From: Parvibaculum sp035325945
GTDB taxonomy: Bacteria; Pseudomonadota; Alphaproteobacteria; Parvibaculales; Parvibaculaceae
DNA length: 64,000 nucleotides
NCBI RefSeq assembly: GCF_035325945.1
Contig: NZ_DAOKYX010000015.1
Span: 10,620 to 74,619, forward strand
Direction of reading: 5' to 3'
In this document: positions 59,984 through 64,000 of the stretch, one piece after another
Numbering within the stretch: position 1 is the first letter of the stretch
How the letters are laid out: every line of letters starts with the position of its first letter
Program-made: the position numbers and the translations under genes
The notes under the pieces: generated by a model
Database searches by the model: none
Seen by the model: the letters and a program-made list of their open reading frames with translations, nothing else
Told to the model about the DNA's origin: nothing

Positions 59984-62248
59984 ATGACAAATGCTTCGCT
60001 TGCCGATCCCGTCGAGGAACTCTCGCCCTGGTGGGGGCGGGCCGTCGCTGTCACATTCGCTCTGGGCTTTGCGGTTCTGATCCTGCTGACGGTGAAGGCC
60101 TATCAATACGCGCCGCCCATTCCCGATCGCACGGTCGATACGTCCGGCAATGTCATCTTCACCGGCGACGATGTGCGGGCCGGGCAGGAAGTGTTCCTCA
60201 AATACGGGCTGATGAACAATGGCAGCATCTGGGGCCATGGCGGCTATCTGGGCCCGGATTTCAGCGCGGCCGTGCTCCACAACTGGGCGCTCGATCTCGC
60301 CGAACGGCGGGCGCAGGAGCGCTTCTCGAAGGGCTATGAAGCCCTTTCACCAGAGGATCGCGCCGCCGTCGACGGCGAGGTAGGCGCGCTGCTGAAGGTC
60401 AATCGCTACGACCCGGAAACAGCCACGCTGACAATGCTGCCTGCCGGTGTCGAAACCTTCGCGAAAGAGATCGAGCACTGGAAGACCTATTTCGAGAAGC
60501 CTGAACTCAATGGCGGTCTGACGGCCAATCTCATCACGGACCCGAAGGAGCTTCACGACCTCACCGCCTTTTTTACATGGGCGGCGTGGGGCTCCGTTGC
60601 CGAACGGCCGGGAGTGAAACATTCCTATACGAATAATTTTCCCTACGATTCCCTCGCCGGCAATCATCCGACGGGCGCTGCCGTGCTCTGGTCGGCGATC
60701 AGCTTCATCTTCCTTCTCGGCGGCACGGCGATCGTGCTTCTCGCCTTCGGCAAGTTCGATTATCTCGGCTGGCACGGCGCGGCCGCCCCGGTCGAGAAAT
60801 GGGTTCTCAGCGATGCGCAAAAGGCGACGCTCAAATATATGGCCGTCGCCTCTGTTCTCTTCCTCGGTCAGACCTTCTTCGGCGCGGGCGTCGCGCATTA
60901 CCGCGCAGATCCCGGCTCCTTCTACGGCATCGACCTCGCGGACTACTTCCCGAGCAATCTCCTCCGTACATGGCACCTTCAGTCGGCGATATTCTGGATC
61001 GCGACATCCTATGTCGCGGGTGCGCTTTTCGTTGCCGAGCTGCTTGGGCGGGCGAGCCCGCCGCGGCAGAAGCTCGGCATTCATCTCCTGTTCGGCGCGG
61101 TCGCCATCGTCATCGTGGGCAGCATGCTCGGCGAATGGGCGGGTATTCTGCAATGGTTGCCGCGGAGCTGGTTCTGGTTCGGCAATCAGGGCTGGGAATT
61201 TCTGGAGCTTGGCCGCTTCTGGCAGATCCTGCTCGCCATCGGCCTTCTGTTCTGGTTCTTCCTCGTATGGCGCGCGGTTGAGCCCGCCTTGCGCGATCCG
61301 CAGAGGAAAGGCTTTGCGAAGTTCTTCCTCATCGCGGCCTTCGCCATTCCGCTCTTCTATCTGCCGGCACTCTTCTTCGGCTCACAGACGAATTACACGG
61401 TCGTCGATGCGTGGCGCTTCTGGATCATCCATCTCTGGGTCGAGGGATTTTTCGAGTTCTTCGTCACCGTGGTGGTGGCGGTCATCTTCTATCAGATGGG
61501 GCTCGTGCGGCGGATCACGGCGCTCCGCACCATTTATCTCGATGCGATCCTCTATTTCGGCGGCGGGCTGATCGGCACGGGGCATCACTGGTACTGGACC
61601 GGGCAGACCGAGGTGAACATGGCGTTCTCCGCCACGTTCTCGGCGCTCGAAGTCGTGCCGCTCACGCTCATCACGCTTGATGCCTGGGATTTCGTGCGGA
61701 CGACGCGCGGGAGCGACAGCATGGTCGTGCGCCATCGCTGGACCTTCTACTTCCTGATGGCGGTCGGCTTCTGGAACTTCGTCGGCGCGGGCGTCTTCGG
61801 CTTCCTCATCAACACGCCGATCATCAGCTATTACGAGGTTGGCACCATTCTGACGCCCAATCACGGCCATGCGGCGATGATGGGCGTCTTCGGAATGCTG
61901 GGCGCGGGGCTCATGGTTTTCGTTCTGCGCGAAATCGTGGCCGATGACATCTGGCCGCGGATCGAGAAGCTGGTGCGCGTCGCCTTCTGGGGGCTGAATA
62001 TCGGCCTTGCGATGATGGTGCTCTTCAGCCTTTTCCCCGGCGGGGTGCTGCAGGTTCTCGACGTGACCGAGAACGGCTATTGGCACGCGCGCAGCCTGGC
62101 CTATACGGGCACACCCACCGCGCGCTTCCTCGAATGGATGCGAATGCCCGGCGATCTGGTCTTCATGTTCGCGGGCGCGCTGCCTCTCGCGCTGGCGCTG
62201 GTCTGGGGCTATTTCGCGCGCTGGCGGGCAACGGGCGACGCGCGCTGA
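59984..62248 (+). CDS. norZ: Quinol-dependent nitric oxide reductase (qNOR)
   Basis: 754-residue membrane protein reducing NO to N2O with electrons from quinol; protects against nitrosative stress. The N-terminal extension replaces NorC (residues about 55-215: NVIFTGDDVRAGQEVFLKYGLMNNGSIWGHGGYLGPDF). The NorB-like core has FGAGVAHYRADPGSFYG, GTGHHWYWTGQTEVNMAFSATFSALEVVPL (His ligands and Glu), and NHGHAAMMGVFGMLGAG. ATG at 59984 has GGGGGGA upstream; the frame opens earlier. It has no nearby nirK, norQ or norD, so it probably acts in detoxification rather than denitrification. Confidence 0.93.
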   Translation: MTNASLADPVEELSPWWGRAVAVTFALGFAVLILLTVKAYQYAPPIPDRTVDTSGNVIFTGDDVRAGQEVFLKYGLMNNGSIWGHGGYLGPDFSAAVLHNWALDLAERRAQERFSKGYEALSPEDRAAVDGEVGALLKVNRYDPETATLTMLPAGVETFAKEIEHWKTYFEKPELNGGLTANLITDPKELHDLTAFFTWAAWGSVAERPGVKHSYTNNFPYDSLAGNHPTGAAVLWSAISFIFLLGGTAIVLLAFGKFDYLGWHGAAAPVEKWVLSDAQKATLKYMAVASVLFLGQTFFGAGVAHYRADPGSFYGIDLADYFPSNLLRTWHLQSAIFWIATSYVAGALFVAELLGRASPPRQKLGIHLLFGAVAIVIVGSMLGEWAGILQWLPRSWFWFGNQGWEFLELGRFWQILLAIGLLFWFFLVWRAVEPALRDPQRKGFAKFFLIAAFAIPLFYLPALFFGSQTNYTVVDAWRFWIIHLWVEGFFEFFVTVVVAVIFYQMGLVRRITALRTIYLDAILYFGGGLIGTGHHWYWTGQTEVNMAFSATFSALEVVPLTLITLDAWDFVRTTRGSDSMVVRHRWTFYFLMAVGFWNFVGAGVFGFLINTPIISYYEVGTILTPNHGHAAMMGVFGMLGAGLMVFVLREIVADDIWPRIEKLVRVAFWGLNIGLAMMVLFSLFPGGVLQVLDVTENGYWHARSLAYTGTPTARFLEWMRMPGDLVFMFAGALPLALALVWGYFARWRATGDAR

Positions 62249-62334
62249 GCCACACGCGAACCGGCGGCGCGATCAGCATTGCGTCGCCGGTTCAGCCGCC
62301 TCGGCGCTGCGTCATCTCGAGGCGCTCGGGGCCA

Positions 62335-62910
62335 TCACCGTCCGAGCGAGTAGAACTCGGCATTGGGGCGCATGCTGGTGACGTTCGCCATGCGGTTTGA
62401 AAGGCCGAAGAAGGCCGAAATGGCGGCGATGTCCCAGACGTCTTCCTCCGTGAACCCATGCGCCTTCAGCGTCTCTATGTCGGCGTCGCCGACCATATGG
62501 GCCTGCTGCGAGACCTTGACCGCGAAGTCGATCATGGCCTTCTGCCGCTCGGTGATGTCGGCCTTCCGGTAATTCGTCGCGACCTGATCCGCGATGAGCG
62601 GGTTCTTCGCCCGGATGCGCAGGATGGCGCCATGCGCCACGACGCAATACTGGCACTGGTTCATGCTGCTTGTGGCGACGACGATCATCTCGCGCTCCGC
62701 CTTGGAAAGATTGCCGGGCTTTTCCATCAGCGCATCGTGATAGGCGAAGAAGGCGCGGAACTCATCCGGCCGGTGAGCGAGCACGAGAAAGACATTCGGA
62801 ATGAAGCCGGACTTCTCCTGCACGGCCAGAATGCGCTCCCGGATGTCATCTGGCATCTCGGAAAGCTCGGGCACGGGAAAGCGGCTTATGGGTGCCTCGG
62901 TAGCGGCCAT
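62335..62910 (-). CDS. Peroxidase-related (carboxymuconolactone decarboxylase-like) protein
   Basis: 191 residues of AhpD-like fold with the CxxC and neighbouring His: MNQCQYCVVAHGAILR. It begins with a 45-residue helical N-extension (SRFPVPELSEMPDDIRERIL). This group is thought to reduce hydroperoxides through the CxxC pair; actual activity is unproven. The ATG at 62910 has GGAG eight bases upstream. It is downstream of a TetR regulator on the same strand, which may control it. Confidence 0.88.
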   Translation of the reverse strand: MAATEAPISRFPVPELSEMPDDIRERILAVQEKSGFIPNVFLVLAHRPDEFRAFFAYHDALMEKPGNLSKAEREMIVVATSSMNQCQYCVVAHGAILRIRAKNPLIADQVATNYRKADITERQKAMIDFAVKVSQQAHMVGDADIETLKAHGFTEEDVWDIAAISAFFGLSNRMANVTSMRPNAEFYSLGR

Positions 62911-62975
62911 CGGATCGTCTCCACGTTTTTTGGACTGCATCGCCCTGGTTTTCCGGACGATGAATTGTTCTTTAT

Positions 62976-62991
62976 GCGGATATATGTCCGC
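62976..62991. repeat. Inverted repeat between tetR and the peroxidase-like gene
   Basis: GCGGA-N6-TCCGC lies 65-80 bases before the start of the peroxidase-like gene; possibly an operator. Confidence 0.3.
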
Positions 62992-63037
62992 TCTCGGGTT
63001 TCTCTATCAGAATGGCTTTGAACAGGTACTATCGCTT

Positions 63038-63691
63038 TCAGGTCCCCACGGGCCGCTTTTCAAGAAGGTTGAAGAAGCCCGCGGCAAACTGGTCGAGAGG
63101 CGCCGCACGGCGTTCGAGCTTGGCGCGCAGCACCGCGCCCTCCCAGCCGATCCAGAAGAAGGCGGCCAGCGCATCGCAATCGGCATCGGGCGCGATTTCG
63201 CCAGCCGCCTGTGCAGCCCGGAGACAGGCGGCGGTGCGCGCCTGCCAGTCCTCGAACACAGAAATCAGACGTTCACGGAATATTTCCGGAAGCGCGCCCA
63301 TCTCCTGTCCGAGATTGCCGACGAGGCAGCCGCGCTTGAAATCATGCCGCTCCATGCCCCGGCGCGCATCGGCGATGAAATCGCGCAGGCGCTGTAGCGG
63401 CGCGAGCGTGGCATCGGTGAACCAGCGGTCGAGCTTGTCCGCAAAGTAGCTGGCGTAGGATTCAATCAGTTCGAGGCCGAGCGCGTCCTTGCTCGGGAAG
63501 TAGTAGTAGAACGACCCCTTCGGCACGCCGACCGAGCGGAGGATTTCATCGAGGCCGGTCGACGAATAACCCTTCTCCGTCAGGATCGCGACGCCTGCCC
63601 GCAAGAGCCTGCCGCGCAGCTCGTCGATCTCGTCCGCCGCCTTGGGAGGCCGCCCGCGCCGTCGTGTCGCTACTGGATGAATCTTCGTCAT
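63038..63691 (-). CDS. TetR-family transcriptional regulator
   Basis: 217 residues. N-terminal helix-turn-helix: LLRAGVAILTEKGYSSTGLDEILRSVGVPKGSFYYYFPSKDAL, preceded by a basic arm RRRGRPPK. The ligand-binding domain has KRGCLVGNLGQEMG, found in the AcuR-like group; the inducer is unknown. A palindrome TAGAC-N5-GTCTA lies 11 bases upstream of its start, suggesting autoregulation. It precedes the peroxidase-like gene, 127 bases downstream. Confidence 0.92.
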   Translation of the reverse strand: MTKIHPVATRRRGRPPKAADEIDELRGRLLRAGVAILTEKGYSSTGLDEILRSVGVPKGSFYYYFPSKDALGLELIESYASYFADKLDRWFTDATLAPLQRLRDFIADARRGMERHDFKRGCLVGNLGQEMGALPEIFRERLISVFEDWQARTAACLRAAQAAGEIAPDADCDALAAFFWIGWEGAVLRAKLERRAAPLDQFAAGFFNLLEKRPVGT

Positions 63692-63701
63692 GGGTGTTTA
63701 T

Positions 63702-63716
63702 TAGACCGATCGTCTA
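63702..63716. promoter_or_regulatory. Probable TetR operator
   Basis: TAGACCGATCGTCTA is an inverted repeat (TAGAC, 5-base centre, GTCTA) of the length and sequence type often bound by TetR-family dimers, just before the tetR start in an AT-rich stretch that likely carries the promoter. Confidence 0.6.
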
Positions 63717-63796
63717 TAAAATAGCAAGCGCGCAAGTCGGGACGCAGTCGCGCGCACCTCCCCCTTTCGGGGCTGAACGTTTCTTCGGGAATCGGC

Positions 63797-63886
63797 TGGC
63801 GGAAGGGGTGGGATTCGAACCCACGGTGAGCGTGAACCCACGCCGGTTTTCAAGACCGGTGCCTTAAACCACTCGGCCACCCTTCC
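63797..63886 (-). tRNA. tRNA-Ser (anticodon TGA)
   Basis: 90 bases including the encoded CCA. Acceptor GGAAGGG/CCCTTCC, anticodon stem CCGGT/ACCGG with loop CTTGAAA (anticodon at 63850-63852), a long variable arm (CGTGGGTTCACG) typical of tRNA-Ser, and T-arm TGGGTTCGAATCCCA. Confidence 0.95.
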
Positions 63887-64000
63887 TGAGAGGACGGCTT
63901 AAGGGTTCCGGCTGATCCAGACAACTGGAAAAAGCATCGTTGGCTGGCGCGACGTCACCAGCGAAGGGGACGACCAGCCGTTCCTCCTTCAGTCGCCTGA

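Noticed and set aside
63887..64000. Possible gene at the right edge
   Set aside because: Only 114 bases remain; no frame has enough sequence to support a call.

Overview
This 64 kb window is high-GC DNA with densely packed genes on both strands. It carries no rRNA, CRISPR array, transposase or phage gene. The gene content and order (uvrA/ssb/gyrA/coaD, queA-tgt, glmU-glmS, a DUF502 protein beside recG, sdhE-mfd, msrPQ, an IalB-family protein) indicate an alphaproteobacterium of the Hyphomicrobiales (Rhizobiales) type. A GAAC-N7-GAAC LexA box between uvrA and ssb agrees with this. The many CoA-ester, thiolase and racemase genes would suit a lipid-degrading genus such as Parvibaculum, but that genus call is inference.

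Layout. 1-6.2 kb (minus): partial amidase, PhoD-type phosphatase, uvrA. 6.3-14.3 kb (plus): ssb, gyrA, coaD, two tandem cyclophilins, queA, tgt, tRNA-Lys. 14.4-17.7 kb: two adjacent Rnk/GreA-like genes, a small membrane protein, beta-carbonic anhydrase and an alpha/beta hydrolase. 18-22.3 kb (plus): galE, glmU, glmS (cell-envelope sugar nucleotides). 22.4-32.2 kb: an accessory-looking block with a TPR-SPOR protein, an HMG-CoA-synthase-like/DUF35 fusion with its thiolase partner, an MBOAT-SGNH O-acyltransferase pair, a PAS protein, and a minus-strand operon of an unknown protein, a phosphotransferase and a DUF6285 protein. 32.4-41 kb: DUF502, recG, sdhE, mfd, msrP, msrQ. 41-64 kb: CoA metabolism (acyl-CoA ligase, alpha-methylacyl-CoA racemase, CitE/malyl-CoA lyase-like, thioesterase), oxidoreductases (DsbA-like, SDR, OYE, GST), an MFS/gamma-CA/MFS operon, two tandem cysteine-rich secreted proteins, a quinol-type nitric oxide reductase, a TetR/peroxidase-like pair and tRNA-Ser.

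The strongest candidate for something undescribed is the pair at 23798-26542. An HMG-CoA-synthase-fold protein has all three catalytic-triad positions replaced (Gln/Cys/Glu by manual alignment) and is fused to a DUF35 OB-fold. It is followed by a thiolase that keeps its nucleophilic Cys and His, which resembles a condensed version of the archaeal thiolase/HMGS/DUF35 complex or of PhlACB. Other notable points are a Tgt lacking three of four zinc ligands, GyrA with Gln at the position of E. coli Ser83, and the tandem six-cysteine secreted proteins. All alignments and start-codon choices were made by eye; no database search was run.
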